Shown one piece after another: positions 1 to 7,765 of a stretch of DNA of 46,605 nucleotides. Below the pieces are notes generated by a model, which saw only the letters and a program-made list of their open reading frames with translations, was not told where the DNA came from and did no database searches. Each line of letters opens with the position of its first letter. Positions within the stretch are counted from its first letter, which is position 1. Both the position numbers and the translations under genes were made by a program. Source of the stretch: Sphaerochaetaceae bacterium. Its GTDB lineage: Bacteria > Spirochaetota > Spirochaetia > Sphaerochaetales > Sphaerochaetaceae. The stretch lies in NCBI GenBank assembly GCA_024405015.1, contig JAKSPE010000014.1:1-46605 (forward strand), given 5' to 3'.

Positions 1-14
1 CACTTCAGTCGTAG

Positions 15-59
15 GAAAAACAAAGAAAAGGAGTGCCACAGAAAATTCTGCAGCACTCC
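15..59 (-). terminator. Rho-independent terminator of the pectate lyase gene
   Basis: On the minus strand GGAGTGC (59-53) and GCACTCC (36-30) form a perfect 7-bp stem. It is followed by a T-rich tail at 29-15. The hairpin begins 22 nt after the lyase stop codon. Confidence 0.8.
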
Positions 60-81
60 CGAAACTTAAGTCTTTATATCC

Positions 82-1413
82 TTAGTGAACCATAACCTCG
101 TAAGTATATGGAATCAGCCACTCTTCGATGGATCCAGTTGGTTCTGGAAGCTCTCTGTAGGTTGGCTCATAGCTTGGATAACCACCAACTTCTCTCTGGC
201 TGTTGATGATCTTACCAGTTCCGTTTCTGTACTCTTCGATGAGTCGGAGGTCAATAGCATCTCTCTCTGCAGGTCTTGCTCCAGCATACCAAAGGACATA
301 CTCAGGAACTTCGGAAGCAGGAAGGACATTCAGGCCTTCGTACCAGATTGGCTTCTCTGCATCAATTCCTACAGGAATGGATTCATGGGTAAGGTTACCA
401 GGTGTGACACCGTCGATTTTGACGATGATATTGTCTTCCATGTAACCATGCTCATCGTTTTCTGGGTAGTTGGAACCGATCATAGCGACGACTTCTGTGC
501 AAGGACCTTCCTTCTCATAGTTACCGACAATGGAGATTTTTGGAGAAGATGGTCTTTCCTCGAGGTCTTTCCACTCCTTTGGAATCCAGGAAAGTCTAAT
601 TGCCCATGCACCTGGGTCATAGATCAGGTTGTTGACGACAATACCGGAGGAGTTACCCTTGAACCATGGGTTTCTCTCATAGTTGTGGGCATAGAAGTTT
701 CCGATGATGGCGACATCTGTACAGTCATCCATGACAAGTGTACCCATGGAATGGTTCATGGTCTGCTTGGAGTGGACGGACCATGCCAGACACTCGGAGA
801 TGAAGTTGTTGGAGAATGTGATGTTTCTTGATGCATTCTCTGGACCAGCACCACGCTTTCCGGAGACGGAGAGGTTCTCATCAACACCCCATGCAACAGA
901 ACAGTGGTCAACGACGACGTTGTAAGCATTGCCGTTTCCGCCAGTTGAGATTTCTGGCTCATACTTATCACCGATCTTGGCATCATCAGCATCACCCATT
1001 CGGAAGAAGACGTGCTGGATGACGACATCGTGTGTATTAATGGTAAGACCACCACGGATGATTGTGATTCCTGGGCTTGGAGCTGTCTGGCCAGCGATTG
1101 TCAGATACGGATTGTTGATCTTGATCTGCTGCTTGTCCAGGTCAATGACACCACCGACTTCAAAGACGACAGTTCTTGGGCCCTCAGCCTTGATGGCTTC
1201 TGCGAAAGAGCCAGGACCGCTGGAATTCAGGTTTGTGACACGGATGATGCGACCATCCAGACCACCTCTGGTCTCGGTTCCCCATCCGACAAGTGGATCG
1301 ACTGTCATCACAACTTCTGGTTCAGGAGCTGGAGCAGTTGTTTCGACGATTGACTGTGCAAAGACAGCAAATGCGAAAAGCAGAATAGCAAGGATTGCTG
1401 TAACTCTTTTCAT
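82..1413 (-). CDS. Secreted pectate lyase-like polysaccharide lyase
   Basis: A 443-aa protein with a cleavable signal peptide (MKRVTAILAILLFAFAVFAQ). The body is a right-handed parallel beta-helix type with many short N/V-rich turns. Family-like stretches are VVVDHCSVAWGVDE (about residue 165) and GNFYAHNYERNPWFKG (about 240). The C-terminal GSIEEWLIPYTYEV is also common in gut pectate lyases. It probably cleaves polygalacturonate by beta-elimination outside the cytoplasm. The ATG at 1413 is chosen because AAGGAG lies 9 nt upstream; a longer reading frame starts at a TTG inside that leader. It is monocistronic with its own terminator. The exact PL family (PL1-like) is an inference. Confidence 0.85.
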   Translation of the reverse strand: MKRVTAILAILLFAFAVFAQSIVETTAPAPEPEVVMTVDPLVGWGTETRGGLDGRIIRVTNLNSSGPGSFAEAIKAEGPRTVVFEVGGVIDLDKQQIKINNPYLTIAGQTAPSPGITIIRGGLTINTHDVVIQHVFFRMGDADDAKIGDKYEPEISTGGNGNAYNVVVDHCSVAWGVDENLSVSGKRGAGPENASRNITFSNNFISECLAWSVHSKQTMNHSMGTLVMDDCTDVAIIGNFYAHNYERNPWFKGNSSGIVVNNLIYDPGAWAIRLSWIPKEWKDLEERPSSPKISIVGNYEKEGPCTEVVAMIGSNYPENDEHGYMEDNIIVKIDGVTPGNLTHESIPVGIDAEKPIWYEGLNVLPASEVPEYVLWYAGARPAERDAIDLRLIEEYRNGTGKIINSQREVGGYPSYEPTYRELPEPTGSIEEWLIPYTYEVMVH

Positions 1414-1493
1414 GATAGTTTTCTCCTTTTTCTTTTCCAAAGGATTGCATGCATTGTCGTATTGCGATAGTGTCAGGTTTTTTTCATGTAGCC

Positions 1494-1522
1494 ATTATTT
1501 TCATGATGACACCCTAAAGCAA
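1494..1522 (-). promoter_or_regulatory. Probable promoter of the pectate lyase gene
   Basis: Minus-strand TTGCTT (1522-1517), 17-bp spacer, AATAAT (1499-1494). This would give a leader of about 75 nt before the SD-led ATG at 1413. A GTGTCA/TGACAC inverted repeat (1470-1475 and 1506-1511) surrounds the -10 and could be an operator. Confidence 0.4.
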
Positions 1523-1595
1523 TTGCCACGTTGGAATTAGTTAATTCATGAAAAAAGAGATTTTAGTAAATTCAAAGGGAGAGAATAAAAAAATG

Positions 1596-1667
1596 CAGGC
1601 CGTGATGGAATCGAACCATCGTAACCGGAGCCAAAACCCGGTGCCCTAACCATTGGGCTAACGGCCT
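1596..1667 (-). tRNA. tRNA-Gln (anticodon TTG)
   Basis: A 72-nt cloverleaf on the minus strand. The acceptor stem AGGCCGT/ACGGCCT is a perfect 7 bp with discriminator G. The anticodon stem CCGGG/TCCGG (one G-T pair) closes loop TTTTGGC, giving anticodon TTG. The T-arm contains GGTTCGATTCC. CCA is not encoded. Confidence 0.95.
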
Positions 1668-1680
1668 GAACAGTGTTTGA

Positions 1681-1710
1681 ATACTACAATCAAGAAAGAG
1701 TGAAAGTCAA
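1681..1710 (-). promoter_or_regulatory. Promoter of tRNA-Gln
   Basis: Minus-strand TTGACT (1710-1705), 18-bp spacer, TAGTAT (1686-1681). It ends 13 nt before the mature tRNA 5' end. The -35 abuts the ispE stop codon, so the tRNA has its own promoter. Confidence 0.7.
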
Positions 1711-2508
1711 TTAGAACGAGACGCGGATGGCATCATAGCTGCCATTTAATGTCAAAGACCTTCTTTCCGTCAGAAGAATCCAGCAGGAGCCACTGCCTGT
1801 CAGAAGAAGTTTCTCTCCAGGAAGGACATCAAGTGCCGGCATGCTGTTGACAAGCACAAAATCATTTCGGAAGCTCCAATCGGCAAATGGCTTCTGATAC
1901 ATGGAGACAAGAGATTCCTTGGTATCCAACTTTGGAATCTCAGAGCGGCCATCCAAAGCATCATAGGCAGCCCTTGTGCTGACCTTGTCTGTTTTCGGGA
2001 CAATCACAAACCCATGAAGATCCTTTGCAGGAATCGGCTCCACGTTCTCCCCAAGACCCCACACATAGGCGGCTCGCGCCTGGGAAAGGAAGAATGGAAC
2101 ATCACAGCCGACCTTAGCACCGAGTGCCATGAGATCCGAGCTGGAAAGTGGAGAATCTGCGATGCTGTTCAGGTACAGAAGAAGACTTGCCGCATCAGAT
2201 GACCCGCCTCCCATACCTGCCTGACTTGGGATGTGCTTTACAAGAGTCACGCTAAGGGACTGGTCGAACCCAGTTGCCTCGTGCCAAAGAGCGGCAGCCT
2301 TATCCAAAGTAGAGCGTCCCGGTTCACACAAGGTCTCAAGACCTTTGACGGTAATGGAGAAAGGGCCCTCACCCACTTCAACGATAAGGTCATCGCACAG
2401 TGAGCATGTCTGGAAAATCGAGGAGATCGGATGATAACCATCCAGGCGTCTTGGACCGACAGCCAGATGCCAGTTGACCTTGGCAGGAGCCTTGAGCGTT
2501 ACTGCCAT
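1711..2508 (-). CDS. ispE: 4-diphosphocytidyl-2-C-methyl-D-erythritol kinase
   Basis: A 265-aa GHMP-family kinase. It phosphorylates the 2-hydroxyl of CDP-methylerythritol in the non-mevalonate (MEP) isoprenoid pathway, in the cytoplasm. Visible motifs are the N-terminal APAKVNWHL (Lys9), the glycine-rich ATP loop QAGMGGGSSDAASLL (about 96-110), GCDVPFFL with the likely catalytic Asp136, and a C-terminal LTGSGSCWILL. It is slightly shorter than typical family members (about 280-300 aa) but all motifs are present. Its ATG overlaps the 3' end of the upstream glycosylase gene by 10 nt, so the two are probably translationally coupled. Confidence 0.93.
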   Translation of the reverse strand: MAVTLKAPAKVNWHLAVGPRRLDGYHPISSIFQTCSLCDDLIVEVGEGPFSITVKGLETLCEPGRSTLDKAAALWHEATGFDQSLSVTLVKHIPSQAGMGGGSSDAASLLLYLNSIADSPLSSSDLMALGAKVGCDVPFFLSQARAAYVWGLGENVEPIPAKDLHGFVIVPKTDKVSTRAAYDALDGRSEIPKLDTKESLVSMYQKPFADWSFRNDFVLVNSMPALDVLPGEKLLLTGSGSCWILLTERRSLTLNGSYDAIRVSF

Positions 2509-3224
2509 AGTCCGAGAACCTTCATTTTTTCCATGGTCTTTCCGTTCCAGTTCACATTTGCCTGTGGATTGCCTGGACTTGGATGGATGATACTGTCGAC
2601 AATCCTAGACGGATCATCGTTTACCGCCTCAAGCTTTGCCTGCGCATATTTTCCGACACCGATGAGAGCCTTAGGGCCAATCATGGCAATCACATCCTTG
2701 AGGTAGGAATCACAGACGGCCTCAAGAGCCAGCTTCTCCTGCTTCGGCAAATGGTCTGGTGTGAAGTTCTTTGCAGTCTTTCCGCTGTCCAGAAATCCAA
2801 GTGGGCAGTAATTGAACATGCAGTGGATATCAAAGAAATCATCCGGATTCGGCCAAAGCTCCTTCATGAGGGCCCACAGTCGCTTGCCGCTTCCCTCGGA
2901 TCTTTTGATAGCCATGCCGACAACTGGGCGATTTGGATGCTCGACTGCTGGCTTTCCCACAGGAAGATCCAAAGCAAGATAGTCTCTGACAGCATTGACC
3001 TCGCCAAAAGGAACACCGGTTTGCATCATGCCGAACGGACCTGGATTCATACCCAGCATCAGAACAGAGACGCCCTTTCTGACATAGCGCTCCAGGTAGG
3101 TTCTATGCATATCCCAGGCATAATCCAGAGGATTGTAGATGTAACCATCGTAGGTAAAGGAAAGTGCATTCACCTGCTCGCAAAGCTGTCTTGTTCGTAA
3201 AACCAAATCTTCTGTGAAACCCAT
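2499..3224 (-). CDS. SMUG-type uracil-DNA glycosylase
   Basis: A 241-aa protein of the uracil-DNA glycosylase superfamily, SMUG branch. It removes uracil and oxidised pyrimidines from DNA in base-excision repair. Signature segments are LGMNPGPFGMMQTGVPFGEV (active-site Asn; about residues 57-76), KRSEGSGKRLW, and the C-terminal HPSPGNPQANVNW with the catalytic-region His. The ATG at 3224 is preferred over upstream GTG codons. It has no Shine-Dalgarno, but GATAAT ends 6 nt before it and TTGCAA lies 17 bp further up, which predicts a leaderless transcript. It is followed directly by ispE. Confidence 0.9.
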   Translation of the reverse strand: MGFTEDLVLRTRQLCEQVNALSFTYDGYIYNPLDYAWDMHRTYLERYVRKGVSVLMLGMNPGPFGMMQTGVPFGEVNAVRDYLALDLPVGKPAVEHPNRPVVGMAIKRSEGSGKRLWALMKELWPNPDDFFDIHCMFNYCPLGFLDSGKTAKNFTPDHLPKQEKLALEAVCDSYLKDVIAMIGPKALIGVGKYAQAKLEAVNDDPSRIVDSIIHPSPGNPQANVNWNGKTMEKMKVLGLWQ

Positions 3225-3230
3225 AGTCGC

Positions 3231-3259
3231 ATTATCACTTTCTTTCCATTGTCTTGCAA
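3231..3259 (-). promoter_or_regulatory. Promoter of the SMUG-ispE operon (leaderless type)
   Basis: Minus-strand TTGCAA (3259-3254), 17-bp spacer, GATAAT (3236-3231), then 6 nt to the ATG at 3224. Initiation at the usual distance puts +1 on the A of the start codon. Confidence 0.65.
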
Positions 3260-3271
3260 GTTGTTTATAAT
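3243..3271 (+). promoter_or_regulatory. Promoter of the amidohydrolase gene (leaderless type)
   Basis: TTTCCA (3243-3248), 17-bp spacer, consensus TATAAT (3266-3271), then 6 nt to the ATG at 3278. It physically overlaps the opposing SMUG promoter, so RNA polymerase probably cannot occupy both at once. Confidence 0.6.
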
Positions 3272-3277
3272 AGGCGC

Positions 3278-4561
3278 ATGAACACACTCATTTCCCATGC
3301 AACCATTTTGCCGATGACCCTTGAAAGTGCCGCCCTTGTCGGCGACATCTGCATCACCGATGACAGAATCTCCTTCATAGGTTCCAAGGCCCCAGAAGAT
3401 TTCCATGCCGACCAAATTATCAACGGACGTGGCTACGTTGTGATGCCATCCTTCACAAATGCACACACTCACTCCTCCATGATTCTCATGCGAAACTACA
3501 AGGACAGCGAAAGCGGACTTCAGGCATGGCTTCAGCAGGTATGGGCCATTGAGGCAAAGCTCAACGCCGATGACATTCGTGTGGCATCCGAGCTTGCCAT
3601 GGGCGAGATGATCAAAAGCGGCATCACATCATTTGCCGACATGTACTACAACTATGACCAGACGGCGCAGTGCGCCATTGATGTGGGAATGAGGGCGGAT
3701 TTGGGACTGACCATCATCGGAGACATAAACTCTGCAAAGCCAGTTGTGAAGGCAAACCTGGACAAGATGCTCAAACTTTGTGAAAACGACCTCGTGAACA
3801 TCAGCATCGCCCAGCATGCCATCTACACCGTTCCAGCCGATGCCTACCAGTATGGCGCACAGATTGCACGAGCAAACGGACTTAAGATGCACACCCATGT
3901 CAGCGAAACCATGACAGAGGTCCAGGACAGCATCCGCGAATTCGGCACAACACCAGTGAAATACCTTCAGAAGATCGGATTCTTCGATTCCAAGACGTTC
4001 CTTGCCCATTGTGTCCACATCACCGATGAGGAGATTCAGATTCTCAAGGACTATGACACCACACTGGTCCATTGCCCGAGCAGCAACAGCAAGCTCGCAA
4101 GCGGAATCGCAAGGGTCAAAAACTGGAGAGAGGCAGGACTTTCCTGTGCCTTCGGAACCGATGGTGCCAGCAGCAACAACAACCTGAACATGATGAAGGA
4201 AATCAACCTCGGCTGCATGTTGGCAGCGGTTTCCACCATGGACACACAGGCTCTCAGGCCGTTTGATGCCCTGAAGATGGCAACCTTTGGCGGTGCAAAG
4301 GCACTGGGTCTTGATAACATGTGCGGAACACTTGAAGTCGGAAAGAAAGCCGATCTGATTATGGTGGACATGAAAGGCATCAGCAACACACCGACAAACG
4401 ACATCTACTCCGCCCTCGTCTACTCCACAACATCCGAAGACATCAGGAACGTCTTTTGCAACGGCAGAATGCTGTTGAAAAACAGACGTCTTCAGACCAT
4501 TGATGAGGCTCTTGTGAAGAAGCAGACGAACAAGGTCTGGAAAGACATCTGCAGAAGATGA
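3278..4561 (+). CDS. Amidohydrolase, MTA/SAH (or related adenosine-type) deaminase
   Basis: A 427-aa metal-dependent TIM-barrel hydrolase of the MtaD/TrzN-like family. It probably deaminates S-adenosylhomocysteine, 5'-methylthioadenosine or a related nucleoside in the cytoplasm. Metal-site motifs are NAHTHSSM (about 58-65), MHTHVSET (about 205-212), LAHCVH (about 240) and GTDGASSNNN with the metal Asp (about 296). The C-terminus has the composite beta-sandwich segment GTLEVGKKADLIMVD. The ATG at 3278 is chosen because a consensus TATAAT ends 6 nt before it and there is no SD; an in-frame TTG further up lacks any signal. The exact substrate cannot be read from the sequence. Confidence 0.85.
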   Translation: MNTLISHATILPMTLESAALVGDICITDDRISFIGSKAPEDFHADQIINGRGYVVMPSFTNAHTHSSMILMRNYKDSESGLQAWLQQVWAIEAKLNADDIRVASELAMGEMIKSGITSFADMYYNYDQTAQCAIDVGMRADLGLTIIGDINSAKPVVKANLDKMLKLCENDLVNISIAQHAIYTVPADAYQYGAQIARANGLKMHTHVSETMTEVQDSIREFGTTPVKYLQKIGFFDSKTFLAHCVHITDEEIQILKDYDTTLVHCPSSNSKLASGIARVKNWREAGLSCAFGTDGASSNNNLNMMKEINLGCMLAAVSTMDTQALRPFDALKMATFGGAKALGLDNMCGTLEVGKKADLIMVDMKGISNTPTNDIYSALVYSTTSEDIRNVFCNGRMLLKNRRLQTIDEALVKKQTNKVWKDICRR

Positions 4562-4626
4562 AAAATTTATAAAATTGATACTCACAACACAATACTTTTG
4601 TGATATAAAGAATGTGGAGGCATGCT

Positions 4627-4893
4627 ATGGCAGAAGCAGAAGCAAAGAAAGAAGTCAAGGACGTACACGAGCTGGTTTACGTCACAGGTAAGGGTTGGGG
4701 CGTCAGACGCCAGGGATCCGATAAGATCATCAAGTATTTCAAGACAAAGATCGAAGGAACAGAGTACATTCTCAAGGTTTCCGGAAACCAGGGAACATCC
4801 GTTGTCATCAGACTCAAGAATGGTAAGTTCCAGAAGTTCGACAATGCAATGAGAGCTCTCTCATATGCTAAGTCATCCAAGGAAGACGAGTAA
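4627..4893 (+). CDS. DUF2188-like small protein
   Basis: An 88-aa, highly charged protein. A GKGWGVRRQGSDKIIKYFKT segment is followed by GNQGTSVVIRLKNGKFQKF, resembling the two-strand-plus-helix DUF2188 fold whose function is unknown. The start is the ATG at 4627, because GGAGG (4616-4620) sits 6 nt upstream; an earlier in-frame ATG at 4612 overlaps that SD. It is monocistronic with its own terminator. Codon use is like highly expressed genes of the window (many AAG, GTC, ATC), suggesting strong expression. Confidence 0.75.
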   Translation: MAEAEAKKEVKDVHELVYVTGKGWGVRRQGSDKIIKYFKTKIEGTEYILKVSGNQGTSVVIRLKNGKFQKFDNAMRALSYAKSSKEDE

Positions 4894-4912
4894 TCGATTC
4901 TTTGAAATCATG

Positions 4913-4943
4913 AAAAAGGCAGGGCTTGTCTCTGTCTTTTTTT
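4913..4943 (+). terminator. Rho-independent terminator after the DUF2188-like gene
   Basis: AAGGCAG pairs with CTGTCTT (one G-U) around a short loop and runs into seven Ts. It lies about 20 nt after the stop codon and just before the next gene. Confidence 0.7.
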
Positions 4944-4974
4944 ATGTCTACTATCTAGTCACAAGAGGTCTTGC

Positions 4975-6603
4975 ATGGGAATCAGAAACATAGAACTACA
5001 TTGTTGCGCAGCAGAGAAATCAATCATGAGCTTTCCGATGGGAGCTCTCTGCATCAAAACAGCCATAAACCAGTGCAAGGACCTTCCGAAAGCAACGCTG
5101 ACAGAACACTTTCTTGCAGAAAGCCCAGTCAAAGCAGCAAAGGCCGTTGCATCCAGAAAACCGGATGCTGTGGGACTTTGCATCTACATCTGGAACTCCC
5201 AGTGGATGGAGGACTTTGCGAAGGAGATCCGAAAGGCTCTTCCGCAGACCATCCTCTTTGCCGGCGGACCACACTGCATCGATTTTGTGGGAAACCTTCC
5301 TTCCTGGCTGGACTTTGCCGTACTCGGAGAAGGTGAAGTCTCTACCGTTGCCGCCCTTCAGAGCATCCAAAACGGAAAACGACCGGAAAACCTTCAGATG
5401 GAAGGCCTTGTGACCGCCAAGTTCACCTCCCCTGTCAACTCAAAACTTCCGGACCTTTCTAAACTGGCATCCCCATTTTTGACAGGTGAAGCCGATTGCA
5501 TCATTGACAATTACGACTCTGTGCTTTGGGAGCTGACCCGAGGATGTCCGTTTGCCTGTGCCTTCTGTTTTGAGTCACGCGGAAAGAGGACCGTCAGAGA
5601 CTACCCGCTGGATCGAATCGAGAAGGAACTTCAGTACCTGATCCGACACGAGATCGTCAACGTATTCGTGTTGGATCCGACCTTCAACCTCAATCCGGAA
5701 AGAGCCAAGACCATCATGCGCATGCTGATTGCCAAGGCGCCAGAGGAGATGCACTTCACCTTCGAGATCCGTGCAGAGCTGATTGATGACGAACTTGCCG
5801 ATATGTTTGCAGAGCTCAACTGCTCCCTGCAGATCGGTCTTCAGAGCTGTGACGAGGAAGTTCTCAAGCAGATTGGAAGAAAATTTGACAGAGCCCTCTT
5901 TGAGCAGAAGGTCGGCATGCTTGCCCAGCGTGGCGTGTCCTTTGGCCTGGATGTCATCATTGGTCTTCCGAAGGACAACCTCAAGAGATTCAAGAACACC
6001 GTCAATTTCGCAGTCAACCTCATGCCAAGCAACATCGACTGCTTCCTCTTGTCCCTGCTACCTGGTACTGAGCTTGCCCAGAGAGCCGAGGAGTTCGGCC
6101 TCATTCCAGGACCGGATGTGGAGAGGACAATCGTCCGAACACCTAGTTTCAATGAGCAGGATATCCAAAGCGCTCTCGATATCAGACACGGCATGGACAT
6201 GTTCTACACAAAGGGCCAGAGCTGCATGTGGATCCACTGCGTGCTTGAGGCACTGAACATCTCGGCCTGCAACCTGTTCTCTCTGTTCATCAAGTGGATG
6301 CGCCAGACAGGCAGAACCGATGAGGAGGATATCTGGATTCTGCAGGATGAGTTCATTGAATCACTGTTTGAGAAGACCAAGAACGGCAAACTCATTCCTG
6401 CCATCAAGAGTTTCATGGAGCTGCATCAGGGACTTTGCTATGTCACCGACACTGGTGAGCCTGTTGAACTCGAGCTTTCCTACACAACCGATGACCTTTC
6501 AGCCTTGGATCACATGAGCCTTCAGGAATTTGTGAAGACCCATAGAATCCATCATTGCACTCCTTCCATTGTTTTGGAAGAAGATGGAGTCAAGATATAC
6601 TGA
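4975..6603 (+). CDS. B12-binding-domain radical SAM protein
   Basis: A 542-aa protein. Residues 1-170 look like a cobalamin-binding Rossmann domain with VGLCIYIWN and FAGGPH. A radical SAM domain follows, with the cluster motif C191-x3-C195-x2-C198 (RGCPFACAFCFE), then FTFEIRAEL, LQIGLQSCDEEVLKQIGR and GLDVIIGLP, all typical of the TIM barrel. The C-terminal 150 residues resemble the tail of DUF4080-type relatives. Such enzymes use 5'-deoxyadenosyl radicals and often methylate unactivated carbons; the substrate here is unknown. The start has AGAGGT 6 nt upstream. It is monocistronic. Confidence 0.85.
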   Translation: MGIRNIELHCCAAEKSIMSFPMGALCIKTAINQCKDLPKATLTEHFLAESPVKAAKAVASRKPDAVGLCIYIWNSQWMEDFAKEIRKALPQTILFAGGPHCIDFVGNLPSWLDFAVLGEGEVSTVAALQSIQNGKRPENLQMEGLVTAKFTSPVNSKLPDLSKLASPFLTGEADCIIDNYDSVLWELTRGCPFACAFCFESRGKRTVRDYPLDRIEKELQYLIRHEIVNVFVLDPTFNLNPERAKTIMRMLIAKAPEEMHFTFEIRAELIDDELADMFAELNCSLQIGLQSCDEEVLKQIGRKFDRALFEQKVGMLAQRGVSFGLDVIIGLPKDNLKRFKNTVNFAVNLMPSNIDCFLLSLLPGTELAQRAEEFGLIPGPDVERTIVRTPSFNEQDIQSALDIRHGMDMFYTKGQSCMWIHCVLEALNISACNLFSLFIKWMRQTGRTDEEDIWILQDEFIESLFEKTKNGKLIPAIKSFMELHQGLCYVTDTGEPVELELSYTTDDLSALDHMSLQEFVKTHRIHHCTPSIVLEEDGVKIY

Positions 6604-6705
6604 TACATAGAAACAATTTACTTAATCAGACACAAAACAATCACAAAAATCCGAAAATTTTACTAAAATTATATTTTAATAAAATTTGCTTTGTGATATC
6701 GTAGC
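6604..6705. other. AT-rich intergenic stretch before the candidate small RNA
   Basis: About 100 nt of AT-rich sequence without an ORF. The only signal seen is an extended -10 like element, TGTGATATC (6692-6700), that would start transcription near 6706. No clear -35 was found. Confidence 0.35.
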
Positions 6706-6790
6706 AATCGGTTTTGCGGCAGTTGTCACGTGCTTTTCTCCCCACCCCAATCCTGAAAATAGTGACAGCTCCCAAAACCGATTTTTTTAT
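6706..6790 (+). ncRNA. Candidate structured small RNA with a C-rich loop
   Basis: Arms 6706-6716 and 6773-6783 form a perfect 11-bp outer stem (AATCGGTTTTG/CAAAACCGATT). Arms 6721-6729 and 6762-6770 form a 9-bp inner stem with one G-U. The 32-nt apical loop carries CTCCCCACCCC (6738-6748), complementary to strong Shine-Dalgarno sequences. A run of seven Ts (6782-6788) follows the outer stem. It could alternatively be an oversized terminator of the radical SAM gene, but its own possible promoter, two-tier stem and C-rich loop favour a small RNA. No known family was recognised. Confidence 0.55.
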
Positions 6791-6834
6791 CCACAAGCTA
6801 CGTCATTTCCAATTTCCGATGTATGACGAACGTG

Positions 6835-6863
6835 TAGACAAAACTTCGCATCTAAGTTAACAT
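6835..6863 (+). promoter_or_regulatory. Probable promoter of tRNA-Val
   Basis: TAGACA (6835-6840), 17-bp spacer, TAACAT (6858-6863). Transcription would begin about 6 nt before the mature tRNA. Confidence 0.45.
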
Positions 6864-6875
6864 TCAAAACGCAAT

Positions 6876-6947
6876 GGGCGTGTAACTCAGTGGGAGAGTG
6901 CCACCTTCACACGGTGGAAGTCGTTGGTTCAAACCCAATCGCGCCTA
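6876..6947 (+). tRNA. tRNA-Val (anticodon CAC)
   Basis: A 72-nt cloverleaf. The acceptor stem GGGCGTG/CGCGCCT contains two G-T pairs and discriminator A. The anticodon stem CCACC/GGTGG closes loop TTCACAC, giving anticodon CAC. The T-arm is GTTGG-TTCAAAC-CCAAT. CCA is not encoded. The last 15 nt of the T-arm and acceptor recur at 7094-7108. Confidence 0.93.
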
Positions 6948-6950
6948 AAC

Positions 6951-6986
6951 AAAACGGGAAGATCCAAAAGGTCTTCCCGTTTTTGT
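6951..6986 (+). terminator. Rho-independent terminator of tRNA-Val
   Basis: A perfect 12-bp stem (6951-6962 with 6972-6983) closes a 9-nt loop, and the T-rich 3' arm supplies the tail. It starts 4 nt after the tRNA. Confidence 0.92.
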
Positions 6987-6991
6987 TTAAT

Positions 6992-7107
6992 CGCGGCCGA
7001 TTGCGGTTTGAAGCCAAGCGATAGTCAGACGCAGGTTCATTGCGTCTTTAGCGAGGAGGCCTGGAAGCTGCCCTACAGAAGGCAGCTGGAAGGCAAACCC
7101 AATCGCG
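6992..7107. repeat. Multi-hairpin palindromic element C
   Basis: A 116-bp GC-rich, non-coding block bounded by imperfect inverted arms (6992-7010 and 7094-7107, GATTG/CAATC core). Inside are two perfect hairpins: GACGCA/TGCGTC (7028-7033 with 7041-7046) and AGCTGCC/GGCAGCT (7066-7072 with 7081-7087). The right arm is identical to the 3' end of the neighbouring tRNA-Val over 15 nt. Its place just behind a terminator and its GATTG/CAATC ends are shared with the element at 41787-41912. Confidence 0.5.
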
Positions 7108-7134
7108 CAAGTTAGGCGTCATGGAAACTCTTCC

Positions 7135-7740
7135 TCATAAAACCCTATACATCAATGCCAGTGTGACATCATGAATTCCAATGAAGTCCTTCAAGGTTGA
7201 TTCCGGATAAAGCATGATCATCGTCCTAGGATTGATAGTAAGATCAAGTCTGATTGCAATTGGATCAAGCACAAATCCAAAACTCTGTCGAAGTCTGAAC
7301 ATTCCCAGGTATTTGACACCTTGAGAGCTGACAAATGGAAGAACCTCGGAAAGAAGCATCTCACCTGTTGTCAGGTACAGTTTGTCAGAATCCTCAACCG
7401 CCTTGTCCAAACTTATCTCAACTCCCATTCCAACATCCCAAAACAGATATTTTCCCAGGTTCATTCTCAAGTTGGCGAAGCTAAGGGTCTGAAGCTTGAA
7501 ATTCTCACTATCCAGGCTGTTTAACCTGACATCCGTGGTGAATGAACAATGGGCATAGGCAATCTGTGCCGATACACCATAATTGAAGTTTGTCTTTTCC
7601 GTGAGGTTGTCCGGATTGAAGAGGTTTGCATCCATCGGGTCATACCCGAAAAATGGGCCTGCTGAAACAGAACCGGAAGCGAAACAGCATCCTGAGACAA
7701 CAAGCAATATGAGCATGATCAATGAAATCTGTTTTCGCAT
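7135..7740 (-). CDS. Small outer-membrane beta-barrel-like protein
   Basis: A 201-aa secreted protein with signal peptide MRKQISLIMLILLVVSGCCFA. The rest alternates polar and hydrophobic residues in short strands (FKLQTLSFANLRMNLGKYLFWDVGMGVEI), ending VTLALMYRVL, typical of a small beta-barrel. No specific family was recognised. The ATG at 7740 is chosen because GGAG lies 8 nt upstream and the signal peptide begins there. It is divergent from the CotH-type lipoprotein gene, with 62 nt between the start codons, so the two may share regulation. Confidence 0.7.
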   Translation of the reverse strand: MRKQISLIMLILLVVSGCCFASGSVSAGPFFGYDPMDANLFNPDNLTEKTNFNYGVSAQIAYAHCSFTTDVRLNSLDSENFKLQTLSFANLRMNLGKYLFWDVGMGVEISLDKAVEDSDKLYLTTGEMLLSEVLPFVSSQGVKYLGMFRLRQSFGFVLDPIAIRLDLTINPRTMIMLYPESTLKDFIGIHDVTLALMYRVL

Positions 7741-7765
7741 CCTACCAACTCCAAAGGCTCCAAAC

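Noticed and set aside
6787..6795. Perfect DnaA box TTATCCACA behind the candidate small RNA
   Set aside because: Only one copy, no cluster, no AT-rich unwinding element and no origin genes nearby. One 9-mer match in a window of this size is expected by chance about one time in three.
6943..7117. Possible integron attC site (GCCTAAAC near the tRNA end and GTTAGGC at 7111-7117)
   Set aside because: The left core does not match RYYYAAC exactly, the span contains a tRNA end and a terminator, and elements A and B lack matching core sites. No integrase is in the window.
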